Shown: positions 1 to 10,637 of the stretch, piece by piece
Position numbering within the stretch: position 1 is the stretch's first letter
Layout: every line of letters begins with the position of its first letter
Origin: Ancylostoma caninum
Lineage: Eukaryota; Nematoda; Chromadorea; Rhabditida; Ancylostomatidae
Length of the DNA: 64,000 nt
Assembly (NCBI GenBank): GCA_037903475.1
Contig: JBAJFG010000483.1
Span: forward strand, 62,001 to 126,000
Direction of reading: 5' to 3'
The notes under the pieces: generated by a model
The model's database searches: none
The model's input: only the letters and a program-made list of their open reading frames with translations
What the model was told of the DNA's origin: nothing
Translations under genes and position numbers: made by a program

Positions 1-14
1 GAAACAGACCTTAC

Positions 15-1239
15 ATAAAGTTGATTCCCGCGAAATTTGAATTCAACTTGAACGGTGTCGCCCGGAACAATACTACCGCTCTCCAAGCTTTCGGGAAGCC
101 GCCTTTTTCCGAAACTGTAAGAAGAGTCTCAGCTAACTCTACAAAATTAGTAGAACACAACTCTGAAGATGGAAAATGGAAAGAGTAGCAAATTATACGC
201 CACAAAAATAAAAAAAGGAAGAAGCCAAGATGAAAGTAACGAGAATACCTCACTTGAAAGGTGCATAGTACTCTCCCAACTCCGTCACATTTAAGCTCCA
301 TATATCTTTGTAATCGTATGAAGCGAGACCCATAATAGGAACACGACGGAGTTCTTTCTGAAACTAGGAAATGATTATGTGAAAAAGTAGATGACAAATT
401 AGAGCCAGTTTATAAATGGACAATTCATACACTTCATATGGAGCATTGTTTCGTATACGGGGAGCGTCAATGGTGATCACACCTATCCGCGGCCTGCCGC
501 GCCGCACCACTTATGCGGCGCGGGAGACTAGTAGGGCTGCGGCAACACATGAGTGTGTCGTATATCACAATGCAGGGACACCGCATCGGCAATGAGATTA
601 TTTAGTAAGTAGTTTTTTCAGAATGTGTGAAGTCGTCGAGTTCAGGAAGTGTATAGCAAAATAGTAGTGTAATATATGAGCTCTGGCAATTTGAACTGGT
701 GCGAAGTTGACGACGACTTCCTATCCACACAAAAAGGACTTGAGTTATCTTCTGCCGTGAGAAATTACGGAATTCCAACACTACCTCAATGACTTAAGGT
801 CAGTATTTCCAAATCCTCAACTTACACCCCTCCAACAGAATTGAAACTCTTATGAGGAAGAATTAAATAGCGCTTCGTTCAACCGAGCATGTCCACAAGT
901 GGACAAATCTTCAACTCAACCTTCTAGACTCCTCTTGGAACCCAGTGGTGTACAAGAGGACTTTTTGTTTGACTGGATGACGGATAGCCTAACATTCTTA
1001 GAGGTATTTTGCCCGGTGAAAACAGCCCTACTAAAAAATCATAACTAAGGAATTAAAGCGGCAGGCTCCGAGTAAAAAATCTCATTTGGCGATTTCCTTA
1101 CTGATGCTCTGCTCACCAGAAAGCAGACATGAAGGACGTTGTGGTTCCCAGACAAATACTTTGTGACATTCGCATCGCAGATGGTGAACACTCCTGTCTT
1201 ATCGTACGGATCGTAGCAGTGCTCTGCTATTTCCATTAC
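15..1239 (-). CDS. Unrecognised gene, three exons, 3' part beyond window edge
   Basis: Three exons with compatible phases are visible on the minus strand: 1117-1239 (41 codons, after a TTTAG acceptor, before a GTGAGC donor), 254-357 (phase 0 in, two bases over, before GTGAGG) and 15-114 (after TTACAG, before GTAAGG at the window edge). The reading continues through all three without a stop. It includes stretches such as VFTICDANVTKYLSG, DYKDIWSLNVTELGEYY and SIVPGDTVQVEFKF. I do not recognise the family. The last stretch has the alternating hydrophobic pattern of beta strands. Neither end is in hand: upstream exons lie above 1239 and the 3' end is off the window. The intron 358-1116 shows nothing else. 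A chance join is possible, but three matching phases make a real gene more likely. Confidence 0.5.
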
Positions 1240-1339
1240 CTAAACAGTAGAATAAGTATGTATTAGGTTGTGGAAAAGTTCCCCGTCACTTTGAAGCTCC
1301 CTCTTCGAGTTCATTTTTCTCCTTCAACATATGTACACT

Positions 1340-1509
1340 CCTTGTCGAAAAGATAGACGGATTCCGTCACTGCAGAATCGTGGCGGGACCCGGACGAGGG
1401 ACGCGGAGAGAGAATGCTCCAAGTGAGAGGGTCGAGGAGGTCCCGATACGACTCTGAGACCGCGACGCTGTGAAACCGCACGCGCAATCCGTCTATCTTT
1501 TCGACAAGG
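1340..1509. mobile_element. Short TIR element (MITE), 170 bp
   Basis: The sequence begins CCTTGTCGAAAAGATAGACG and ends with its reverse complement CGTCTATCTTTTCGACAAGG, giving near-perfect terminal inverted repeats of about 24 bp. The GC-rich centre contains no coding signal. Related half-element sequence (CCACGATTCTGCGGCCGC to the CGACAAGG end) recurs near 35075-35140, which supports a dispersed family. The target duplication is unclear; ACT may be duplicated. It lies upstream of the unrecognised minus-strand exons and could be intronic. Confidence 0.7.
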
Positions 1510-1813
1510 ACTGTAACTAATGATTACACGATATATACAGGCCATCATTATCATCATTAAATTATGTGCACGGTTACTCAACTATTGTCGCGTTCGGAAC
1601 AGTCTATAGCAGCGCCTGAGCCATTCGCTACCCCGTATATGATTTACATAAAGAACGCACTTTTTGTCAGTGCTAACCAAATCGGCAAGCCAAGCGAAAG
1701 TCCGTCGAAAAGCCAAAGGTATAAGCACGCACCTCTCTGGGCTTTAACCTTACGAACGCTCAGGTTGTGAGGTATCCCTATATCATACGTACACGCTTCC
1801 TCATCTCTCCGAG

Positions 1814-2208
1814 TCAATGCAGGTGAAAGCTACTGGATCTGATAGCACCAAGTTCCTCTATCAGCTCATGGACATTATTATGCGGATTCTCTTCAATCAG
1901 CTCCAAGAGAGGCTGTCCAACCACTTCTATTTATCGACCAGATCAGATCCTAATCTACCTCAAGGCGCAACTGCCGCCATTAAACACGGAACCAAATCGT
2001 TACCATATACAAAGTATATGGAGATATCGCACACTACATGTTTTTTTTCGTCGCTGTATTTCTTGAATTCGCAAATCAGGAGCAGTAGACCATGCTTCGA
2101 GCCAATAACAACTTCTTCGGCCATAATTGTGATGGCATGTGAAGAGAAATTCGGTATAGGTAGACTATTGGCCAGCCTTTGTATGCGTACTGGATAGAAA
2201 GCACTCAA
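1814..2208 (-). other. Candidate additional minus-strand exons
   Basis: Two open segments look more like coding than background. One is 1814-1926, after an AAATAG acceptor, reading VVGQPLLELIEENPHNNVHE and on to a stop. The other lies around 1960-2208 and contains EEVVIGSKHGLLLLICEFKK. They could be earlier exons of the gene at 15-1239, but I could not find donor sites giving the right phase. The family is unrecognised, and both may be chance open frames. Confidence 0.25.
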
Positions 2209-2292
2209 ACAATCTCAAAAAAAAAATGGTAAGACAGGAAAGAAAGTGGCGGGAAACTTTTCTGACAAGCTAGAAGGAAATAACACAAGGAA

Positions 2293-2374
2293 GAAAGAGA
2301 AAGAGAAAGAGAAAGAGAAAGAGAAAGAGAGAGAGAGAAAGAGAAAAAGAAAGAGAAAGAGAAAGAGAAAGAGG
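2293..2374. repeat. GAAAGA purine microsatellite
   Basis: An imperfect (GAAAGA)n / (GA)n run on the plus strand. The K/E/R-rich and F/L/S-rich open frames over it come from the repeat and are not genes. Confidence 0.95.
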
Positions 2375-2427
2375 GACAGAAACAGATTTTTCAGAAAGTC
2401 AACCACACGAGCAACTCATTCCCTCGG

Positions 2428-3238
2428 AATACCCGTACGCAGACGCGTTTCTGGGGTTGAATGCGATTAGAGCAGAAGATTATCACTAGAGCACGGAAAG
2501 TGTGACTTTGCGAAGAGGGGTTTCTTCATAGGTTAATTGGAACTGTACCAATAACTACGCCCAGTTATGAAGATAAATTGAAGTTTGCGTTGGATAATGA
2601 TGTGTTTTTTAAGGAACACTCCCGAAACCTAGAGCGCCTGCTTCAGAAAGGTTAATTTTGGCCCGGAGAATGCTACTCATTCTGAGCGCGCAGTTTGGGA
2701 ACAACGGACCGATTGTCGATTGGGTTTCGCTCTACACGTAAAGGGAAATCACTACGGATGTTAAATCTCTGAATTACCTAAATTCAACTAATCCCACTTC
2801 TGAAAAGGCACACAAGTGCTCAGTACGAGGTGACTACACATTGAGAAGGAGCGACTCTTCCGGACAAATTTTGCCAAAACGATAAAAGGGACGGCGGGAT
2901 TAAAGAAATTCTACTCCTGTCCACTCTATGGGTCTGAAACATTCTCCAACAATTTATATTGCCCACTTTATCAAGGTTCCGTAGAGCTCCGTTCAAGAGC
3001 TGAGGTCAACGACCACAAGATGGATAGCGAATAAAAGATAAAGCTTCAGTGTGATGACAAAATATGTTATTTTACGGTCATAGGAACAGATTTTGCTCAT
3101 AACTGGGTGTGGTATCTGAAACAGTTGCAATTAGCACAGAAAAAACCTCGATTTATAAAGTTACACTTTCCGTGCTCTAGTGATAACCCTCTGCTCTATT
3201 CGCATTCAACCCCAGAAACGTGTCTGCGTACGGGTGTT
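2428..3238. mobile_element. TIR element with about 80-bp inverted ends
   Basis: The left end (about 2428-2510: ACCCGTACGCAGACGCGTTT, then GGGGTTGAATGCG and AGAGCACGGAAAGTGT) returns inverted at 3155-3235 (ACACTTTCCGTGCTCT, CGCATTCAACCCC, CTGCGTACGGGT). The arms are about 80 bp with few mismatches and enclose roughly 650 bp without an ORF of note. This fits a non-autonomous DNA transposon. Exact ends and target duplication are uncertain. Confidence 0.75.
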
Positions 3239-3746
3239 CATTCCCTCGCGCCGGCAGGGAACCAGCTGCACTGATTTCTCTGGCGTCTCTCTAAAGGGAG
3301 AAATACGCTAAGCCCTCAAATTATACGGCGCATCATGTTGTTCTCCCATGTGGATGGGTATGTTGACCTTACGCGTTCCCTGTGGAAAATGCAGATTCTA
3401 CATTGGAATCTCTTTGATTTGACAATATACGAAATTGTAATTGGAGATTAGAGCACAAACAACAATAATCACATTGCATACAAAAGCGCGATTTCTGTCA
3501 CAATCCTCTGTTTTTTTCCTGTTCTCGTTCATGGCACACCAGCGAGTGTATAGAATAAAAAAACTGTTAATTGTTTATTGTTTACACTCTTTTGTCACAC
3601 CGGCATAATGAATATCTAGCCTTACGTGAGAAGAGTTCGGTTGATTTCTTCACATCTCCATCGAACACCTTCGTCCAATCGCCAACGAGTTCTTTTCCAC
3701 AGCAGTTCCATCTTTCCCGCTCCTGATATTCTTGTGATGTTGATAT
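3239..3746. other. Intergenic, no feature recognised
   Basis: AT-rich spacer between the TIR element and the inverted pair at 3.75-3.99 kb. Open frames on both strands are short and mirror each other, and I see no splice-linked coding. Confidence 0.5.
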
Positions 3747-3990
3747 CGTCTATACGAAACGACGAGTCCACCCACGCACGCGGGGATCGAGAGGCGGCGT
3801 GGCTGGGACGTATGCTGTTAGCCGTCGCGTCGTTCACGTTATAGCCAAATCATTGGTCAGTACCATGAAGATAACGATGAAACGTGATACGCAGATTAGA
3901 GATGATGACGTGGAGTACTGGCAAACGTGGCAGCTTCCCGACCCTCGTGTGCGTGGGCGGGCTCGTCGTTTCGGACAGACTATAGCTAGA
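3747..3990. repeat. Inverted repeat pair of about 40 bp, foldback-like
   Basis: Left arm near 3747-3786 (CTATACGAAACGACGAGTCC, then ACCCACGCACGCGGGG) is inverted near 3944-3990 (CCCTCGTGTGCGTGGGCGGG, CTCGTCGTTTCGGACAGACT). The arms are imperfect and the spacer is about 160 bp. It may be a decayed MITE. The 169-codon frame from 3799 crosses it and is probably not a gene. Confidence 0.5.
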
Positions 3991-4280
3991 CACCACTATG
4001 ACCAACAAGCTAGAATGTGTACGACTTGTCAAAACCGCCTTTGCGCTCTCTACGTCCCCGTCCCCTTAGAGCGATCACAACAGTACATTTTGAACTTTTT
4101 CGTTCGTAAGCATCTTCTTAACAGAGAGAATAGCTCGTTCATGCCCATCAACAAAGCGTCTCAAACCTGTAGCCTTGAGAAGACGGCGAAATCTGGACGA
4201 AAAGCTTCGCTTCTCCCTCAAGTATGTGGCCTTCACATACCTTTTTGCTTCTTGATAGGAAGAGTACAGCTTCACAACCT

Positions 4281-4288
4281 TATAAAAG
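4281..4288 (+). promoter_or_regulatory. TATA box of the Tyr-rich peptide gene
   Basis: TATAAAAG lies 43 bp 5' of the ATG at 4324, a classical distance for a TATA box with a short leader. A TTGCAG at about 4299-4304 could instead act as a spliced-leader acceptor, so the leader type is undecided. Confidence 0.6.
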
Positions 4289-4323
4289 AGAGGCTGGTTG
4301 CAGAGTAACCAAGTGCAGCCAAC

Positions 4324-5113
4324 ATGAGTTCATTCTATTTCCTTTTCGTCGTTTTCTTCGCTGTCAGCCAACTGTGAGTTCATCTTCGAGCTGTATGCAT
4401 TCGTCATTTCATTTTTGGCTTGTAATTAAATTATTAAAAATTTTATGCTGCTTTGTCGCTCATAATATCTATAAAACAATAATTGCAGGTCCCAAGCCAG
4501 CTTCCCATACTACTTCGGTGGTGCGCAACTAATTTGCTCTTATTTTTCATTTTTCTCAAATAACATCGTGATTCTTTAGTCATAATAATTTTATGTGATG
4601 AGTTTCTCCTTCAGACTATCCAGCACTGGGATACTATGGCATCGCTGACTCGTATCCTTACTATCCTTACGCTTCATTAGCGTACGGAACGTATCCCTAC
4701 GGATATCCATTCGGCCTGGTGAGTTCAAATTTACACATGGCATACGTACAGTGGACGTCAATGACGGTGGCCCATCCGCGGTCTCGGGAAAGACGCTGCG
4801 CAACCGCCCCGCGCAGCAATGCTATTACTAGGGGCTTCACTTCCCGATCCGGTTGAAAATCCTTAAAATGGGTAGAAAACGTGCTAGAAATAGCATAACA
4901 GCAGCAGAAGACATCGGTTCTGGCGTGCGCGGTGCGGCTGCGCAGCGACCATTTCGAGGCCGCGGATGGGCCACCGCCATTGACGTCCACTGTACATAGG
5001 AGAATCCTTGATTTATTTCGTAATAACTGTTTTTACAGCATTCCCACCACTATCATCCTCGCGCTGCCCTTCGTAACGTTGCCAAATCCTTTCAAAGAGG
5101 TAAAGTTTACTAG
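4324..5113 (+). CDS. Small secreted Tyr-rich peptide, four exons, 86 aa
   Basis: Exons 4324-4373, 4489-4520, 4615-4718 and 5039-5113 join in phase into 86 codons ending in TAG. Every intron is GT-AG with a TTGCAG, TTCAG or TTACAG acceptor. Residues 1 to about 20 are a hydrophobic signal peptide (SSFYFLFVVFFAVSQ, then LSQA). The mature part is about 65 aa with no cysteine. It is built of Tyr/Pro/Gly runs such as DSYPYYPYASLAYG and YPYGYPFG, then a His cluster (HSHHYHPR) and a basic tail. Composition resembles nematode epidermal YGG/YPY-type antimicrobial or neuropeptide-like proteins and cuticle-associated secreted peptides; no clear dibasic processing sites are seen. The function is inferred from composition only. 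A TATA box stands just upstream, and intron 3 holds a complete TA-flanked MITE. Intact splice sites argue for a real gene. Confidence 0.8.
4749..4992. mobile_element. TA-flanked MITE, family A copy 1 (244 bp)
   Basis: Begins CAGTGGACGTCAATGACGG and ends CCGCCATTGACGTCCACTG, with terminal inverted repeats of about 38 bp. It is flanked by TA on both sides (4747-4748, 4993-4994), as for Tc1/mariner-type insertion. It lies wholly inside intron 3 of the Tyr-rich peptide gene. Related copies are at 23998-24266 and 41530-41682. Confidence 0.9.
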
Positions 5114-5820
5114 CTGACTATGATATTTAGTTAAGAACAGCTTGGACAAAGGTGAAAATTTCCAGAAGATGGTCACCTCTCTGAAACCGACATGATCTCT
5201 CCATTCGCCAAGAAGAATTAAGCACGAATTATCTGGACGTGTGTATAGTTTGTGGTACATTCCATGCTCGTTTTTGTCTTGTATACACTCTTCACAGGAT
5301 TATGGATAAAAATTATTACCGTAGTTCAGTTTGTGAGCCACAAATGCATTTACAGTAGCAAGGCCGGTGGTGACTATTGGAGGACTCTTTTTTTTTACAT
5401 TTCTAGCAAATTTTAGCAGTATTAACCGCTATTCACCGCCATTCATTATAAAATGAGCAAAAGACTGGCTATTTTAATAGATTCTCGAGCTTATTCTATT
5501 TATCTTAGAGTTTTCATCGTTTTATCCTGCCAGCATACATTTCTTTGGTCCCATAATAGTTTTTTTCTTTCGCTGTGGGAAGTTTGTGGTTGGCGTGAAG
5601 GCGTAAATGTGAAAACTGAGAAGCTTAGATGGCAAAGCAGCCAATGACTATTTCTCAGGCACTTTCTGCAAATAACAGAACAGGGTATGCAGTAACTAGA
5701 TAAAATTATGTTTTCTTCTGTTGCCGGATTACATTTTGAGTAAAAGCTGGTGACCATTATACACTGGACCGAATAAAATTCGAATAATTTTGTTTTTTCA
5801 ATTACCAATTCTGGAAAAAT
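5114..5820. other. Intergenic, no gene recognised
   Basis: AT-rich sequence downstream of the peptide gene. Short open frames on both strands lack splice or homology support. Confidence 0.5.
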
Positions 5821-5981
5821 CTACTAAGCCTAGCCCTATGCCTAAGAATGGGTTTAAGGCCTAGGCTTAGGCTTCACAGGAGTGGCCCCACTCAATTCCC
5901 TTTTCACCTAAATTTCTAAGATAAACTACGATAAGCGTAAGTGTAAGTAATAGTGGACACCATTTGTACGTTTTATCGCGT

Positions 5982-6055
5982 GCGCGCATAGCTCAGTGGG
6001 TTGAGCGAATGATCGACGTTGTGGTGGTCAGGGGATCGAGTCCTGCCCTGTGCCC
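5982..6055 (+). other. tRNA-like module 1 inside the TIR element
   Basis: GCGCGCA, then an A-box-like TAGCTCAGTGGGTTGAG with a GCTC/GAGC D stem, then a B-box-like GGGGATCGAGTCC. The last bases can pair with the first seven (clearest at 50436-50509, TGTGCGC). Spacing between T arm and acceptor is not canonical. I read it as a tRNA-derived module, possibly with pol III promoter elements, not a working tRNA gene. Confidence 0.55.
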
Positions 6056-6127
6056 CCGTTTTGCAAATACATGTAGTATGCTGCCTACGGCTACTGCAGT
6101 TATCTAACAAACTCCAACATAAAAAGT

Positions 6128-6202
6128 AGCCCGGATGGCTCAGTGGTTTGAGCGGCAGATTGCAATCTGTCCCTATCGCTGGTTCCACTCCGTTGGAGAT
6201 CC
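6128..6202 (+). other. tRNA-like module 2 inside the TIR element
   Basis: Contains TGGCTCAGTGGTTTGAGCGG (A-box-like, D arm), CAGATTGCAATCTG (anticodon-like hairpin) and GCTGGTTCCACTCC (B-box-like). It is conserved at 50583-50656 and, inverted, at 22081-22155; a shortened form is at about 39512-39545. Probably tRNA-derived rather than a functional tRNA. Confidence 0.5.
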
Positions 6203-6847
6203 AGAGTTAAGTATCGCAGTGTTTGGGGTTCACTGCTTGGAACGTCCCCCGTGATCTCCTTCGGGTAGTCCAGGAAGGCATCCGGCAACGTTTTGCATAA
6301 ATTTCGAAGATAAACTACGATAAGTGTAAGTGTAAGTAATAGTAATAGTGTAAGTAATAGTGAAAAACCACTTTTTCAAAGTTGAGGGAAACCGGGAGAG
6401 AGTAACTCCGCCGTAAAGGACTGCTCCACGAAAGATAAATGACAGCGGTAGAACTACTTCGCAATGGATATGGAACAATTTATACGGATTTCAATTATTT
6501 CTGAGGATCCCGAATTGGATGAGCTTTATTATTCAGATGGGATAACTGAAGTACTGTGTCCATCTATAGAAGAATAACGGCCATTTTTGTGTTCGCGAAG
6601 CAGTGTACTATAGCAGAAAATGGAAGAGTTGGCTTCGCTTATTGTGTATTCAGAAATCTTTCCCCATGAAAATCACAAAAATGAAAAAACGTGAAAGTTG
6701 TGAAAATGGTCCCCTGCTTTATAGCCTTAACATATCCACTGCACTCTGTCTACTATGGACTAAAATTGTATTTTTCTTCGCTTTCTCCCAAGCTCGAGTG
6801 ATTTATAGCTCATTAATACCGGGGCGCCGGAGGGTGGCAGCGGCCGG

Positions 6848-7045
6848 TATTCTGAATATCGAATACTTCGAATACGGGGAAAATTAGGATGTCCCGACAT
6901 TGGAAGCCAATACAGTGCGGTATGAAAGAGAAGAAGGGCTTCGGAGCTTTCTGAATTTCGAACACCTAGATGTTTAAATTGTTTCCTGAATTGGTAATTC
7001 AAGTAACAAAGTTATTTGATTTTCATTCGGTACAATGTATAGTGG
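6848..7045. repeat. Fragment of a dispersed TIR element
   Basis: The segment with GAGAAGAAGGGCTTCGGAGCTTTCTGAAT, a TTGTTTCCTGAATT core and a CGGTACAATGTA end is related to the element at 59034-59427. The copy is partial and abuts the broken TIR element at 5821-6847. Confidence 0.5.
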
Positions 7046-8106
7046 CCATACTGAGTGAGCTCTAAGACAAAGACACGTGGCTTTCTACAGGAACAGCTGA
7101 AAAGCGTCGCCATCATGAGATCACAGCTTATACTCTAGTTACTATAATATTATTCGTTTTCTTCTCTGAACCCCTGTATCGAAAAAATAGCAAGATAACA
7201 CTTCCGCTCACGCGCCATTGTCCATTATCCTGAATTTCCAGAGTCGTGATTACTTCTAGTCCAGTCCAGGTGTAAATTCCAGCAATATCGCACCTTCATC
7301 TGGAGGGTTTCTTTAATCTGAATCCTGTAGGTCCAATTTTTTTATGTGTTCGGTGCATTCGCGAGCGCGTGCGTATTTCCATGTGTTCGTTTGTAGATGT
7401 GCCGTTATAATCAGAACTCTTTGCCTCGCTCTAGTTGTCATTCTCTTTCTATTCCTTTTTTCTTTGTTCCTTTCTATTTCTCTCATTTCTCCTGTTCCTC
7501 TTTCCTTCGTTCTCTTTTCATGAAATGTAAAGCATGGCAAGTGTCCTGGATTTTTTAAGCATGGATACTCGGTGGTGTGAATGTAGTACACTCGCACTGA
7601 TAAGTTTTGTTTCAAAAACAACGCAAAAAAGACAAAGGAAAACTGGAACGAGAGGCAGAGAGTTGAGGAAGATGAAATAACCCTTTCAAAAATTCCTAGG
7701 TATGCAGCGCTCTTTTTCTGGAAGTTCGAAGTAAAACTCTGAAAGTCATTCAATGTCGCTGCTTCAGATAATCTCAGGATTAGAGAATAGGGTTGGTTCC
7801 TCGCAAGGCTAAAACTCAAGAAAACATCCAATGTCTTAAACAGGATTGAGAAACTCGATAGTGACTCAGAGTTATGAGTCAACCTCATCATTAACCGTTC
7901 TCTCATTATTTTCTGTGGCTACGATGTTGATTCAGTCGCACTATTGTAGTAGTAAGTCGCGATTACACTGTGACTTCTAATTCGCAGGCTACAACTTAAC
8001 TATAAGGCAGAGGAGGTCGCCTGATGATATTTAGTCGTAGTTTATTATACTCTCTACTAGCAATCTGACCTCTTAACTTTCTACATCCAATACACAGCAA
8101 CACCTA
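7046..8106. other. Intergenic; pyrimidine-rich stretch, no gene recognised
   Basis: Contains a CT-rich stretch about 7430-7530. The 197-codon minus-strand open frame at 7313-7906 includes this low-complexity DNA, has no recognisable domain and no splice context, and is not called. Confidence 0.5.
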
Positions 8107-10295
8107 CAATACCAACGGTGTCGCCTGATGAAAGTGCGCGATGTCTGCGATTTCGCGTTTTTTTCGTCGTTTCTCCATAACTTCCTTCAATCTCAACCAT
8201 TTTCAAAATGGAGCAGATATTCGGAATCAGGATGGTCCAATCTATCTGGTAGTGCGACTAAAATTTGAAATGTTGAAAAATTTTTAGTTATCAACCTGCT
8301 AAATCACCTAAAGACACAATTAAGGGAGACTCACTGCATCGAGTCTCTCCTGATTATATCCGCAGGTACTTTTCTGGAAATGGACCCCGCTACTTCCCCA
8401 TTCATGTGAAGGAGTTGTTACAGTGCACTGAAAATACATTTTTCAAACTCAGAAAGTGATTAGAAGAAGAATGATACGTCATGCGACTATCGCAGGATTT
8501 CCTAAGAACTTGAATTCAAATCTCGTCGATTTCAACCATTATTTTCACATTTGGGACTTTCTGAAGGCAACAATATTCGTGAATTCTTCGAAAATTATTC
8601 AGGGCTATCGCAAAGACCTGATGACCGCGATTGTGCTTCTAATCGCGCATCGATGCGATTTAGACAAAATTTTACTTTCTCATCCCCGAAAAATGATTTT
8701 TCAAGGGAAATAATCCTAAACGCACAACTTGTCACTTGTTGTGATTTTTAGGACCCTGTAACGCTAGCAACCGCATAATTTTGCGGCTGAACATGCGATT
8801 TAGGCAAAATTTCGGTTTTCTGAATTTTCTTGAAAATTTTCATTTTCCCAGTGTATCCTGTGCAAGTTTCTACAAATCATTCTACATCCAGAGAATAACT
8901 TTTTCATTTACAATAGATCCATTACAGTGTATTCCCTTCATAATTTCCTCCTGAGCTCTAGCCACATCCCTGGTAGGCTATTATCGCGGCCTCGACATCG
9001 CTCGATCGATGGATCGCTGGACTTCGCCGTAGACTAACGCGCCCTGCGGTACTTTAGCAGCTCCTGTGTGCGACTGCATTTGAAATAATGAAGGAAATAT
9101 TGAGAAAAGGAAACTTGACAGAGAGCTTGCTGTTAATAATCAAATAAAATGTCAGAACATTTAACGAGTAGTGGTTGTTTGATGTCGAGATTTTTTTTTG
9201 GTCGAGGAGTCATCTTTTCACATATTCATGCACCATGTCGGAAAGCAACCCGAAATACGCTTGAAATCGCGTTAATTGTGTCAAGCAAGCGAGTTGACAG
9301 GCAATCTCTTATTTTGGACCCTTATTCGGGTTTCCATGGTGATGAAACTGACAATGGTAGAAGTTGCTGCGAAAATTATAAATTATACGAATTATTCTGA
9401 AAAACCACTACTCGTTAAATGTTCTGACATTTTATTTGATTATTAACAGCAAGCTCTCTGTCAAGTTTCCTTTTCTCAATATTTCCTTCATTATTTCAAA
9501 TGCAGTCGCACACAGGAGTTGCTAAAGTACCGCAGGGCGCGTTAGTCTATGGCGAAGTCCAGCGAATTTTCAAGAAAATTCAGAAAACCGAAATTTTGCC
9601 TAAATCGCATGTTCAGCCGCAAAATTATGCGGTTGCTAGCGTTACAGGGTCCTAAAAATCACAACAAGTGACGAGTTGTGCGTTTAGGATTATTTCCCTT
9701 GAAAAATCATTTTTCGGGGATGAGAAAGTAAAATTTTGTCTAAATCGCATCGATGCGCGATTAGAAGCACAATCGCGGTCATCAGGTCTTTGCGATAGCC
9801 CTGAATAATTTTCGAAGAATCACGAATATTGTTGCCTTCAGAAAGTCCCAATTGTGAAAATAATGGTTGAAATCGACGAGATTTGAATTCAAGTTCTTAG
9901 GAAATCCTGCGATAGTCGTATGACGTATCATTCTTCTTCTAATCACTTTCTGAGTTTGAAAAATGTATTTTCAGTGCACTGTAACAACTCCTTCACATGA
10001 ATGGGGAAGTAGCGGGGTCCATTTTCAGAAAAGTACCTGCGGATATAATCAGGAGAGACTCGATGCAGTGAGTCTCCCTTAATTGTGTCTTTAGGTGATT
10101 TAGCAGGTTGATAACTAAAATTTTTCAACATTTCAAATTTTAGTCGCACTACCAGATAGATTGGACCATCCTGATTCCGAATATCTGCTCCATTTTGAAA
10201 ATGGTTGAGATTGAAGGAAGTTATGGAGAAACGACGAAAAAAAACGCGAAATCGCAGACATCGCGCATTTTCATCAGGCGACACCGTTGGTATTG
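8107..10295. mobile_element. 2.19-kb near-palindromic TA-flanked element
   Basis: Begins CAATACCAACGGTGTCGCC and ends GGCGACACCGTTGGTATTG, flanked by TA (8105-8106, 10296-10297). The left arm (about 8107-9180) is repeated inverted in the right arm (about 9402-10295) with few differences. The central non-paired spacer is about 220 bp (9181-9401). About 170 bp in the left arm (roughly 8843-9012) is absent from the right. The open frames at 8456-8713 and 9943-10311 are mirror products of the arms. No transposase is seen. This is a foldback-type non-autonomous DNA transposon or MITE; a transcript through it would form a long hairpin. Confidence 0.9.
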
Positions 10296-10418
10296 TACAA
10301 GAAGTCGCCATAGAAAGATGACACCAAATGATCTCTGTGAGATGAGAATCGTGCAGGAATCATTGGGAATGCATTGGAATAAGACAATTCTAGGCAAAAC
10401 ATAGTGCTTGGTTTTGTT

Positions 10419-10629
10419 CAGGGATGAGCGGAAGTACTGCATGAGACCGGAAGTCGGAAGTTTTGGGAAGTTCGAAATCTGGATAAATTTGGAGCGACGA
10501 GTACAGCACGTCTAAGTTGGCGTGACCCAAGGACTGCCAATCGTCCAGAAATCTAGAAGTCAGAAGCTCGCATGAGGCGAGAATTCAGGAACTTCCGACT
10601 TCCGGAAACCGGAATTCAGCTCATCCCTG
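10419..10629. mobile_element. hAT-type MITE, 211 bp, 8-bp target duplication
   Basis: TIRs CAGGGATGAGCGGAA and TTCAGCTCATCCCTG bound the element. Both sides carry the 8-bp direct repeat GTTTTGTT (10411-10418 and 10630-10637). An 8-bp duplication with a CAGGG terminus is typical of the hAT superfamily. There is no coding capacity. Confidence 0.88.
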
Positions 10630-10637
10630 GTTTTGTT

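Larger units (their letters stand above)
5821..6847 (+). mobile_element. TIR element carrying tRNA-like modules, copy 1, ends truncated
   Basis: Matches the internal part of the complete elements at 21393-22608 and 50139-51334: the AAGCCTAGGCTTAGGCTT palindromic start, GTAAGTAATAGTG repeats, two tRNA-like modules, and the inner TIR with GCTCGAGTGATTTATAGC. The left outer TIR is missing. The right TIR stops after GGCAGCGGCCGG, where a different repeat begins, so this copy is broken. No transposase is seen; the frames through it recur in the other copies only because the DNA is repeated. Confidence 0.85.

Noticed and set aside
2215..2470. Lys/Arg-rich and Phe/Leu-rich proteins
   Set aside because: Direct translation of the GAAAGA microsatellite.
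3799..4308. 169-codon plus-strand open frame as a gene
   Set aside because: It overlaps an inverted repeat and the TATA region of the downstream peptide gene, and mirror frames exist on the other strand.
5982..6202. Two functional tRNA genes
   Set aside because: The modules recur at the same place in every copy of a TIR element, the spacing between T arm and acceptor is irregular, and copies have drifted. They are better explained as parts of the element.
6603..6887. Conserved 80-94-codon protein found at 6.6, 21.3 and 38.9 kb
   Set aside because: The shared frame lies over the TIR and inner part of the repeated element, so repetition explains the conservation.
7313..7906. 197-codon minus-strand open frame as a gene
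   Set aside because: It crosses pyrimidine-rich low-complexity DNA, has no recognisable domain and no splice or start context.
8456..10311. Genes encoded inside the large palindrome
   Set aside because: The frames are mirror images in the two arms and show no transposase motif.
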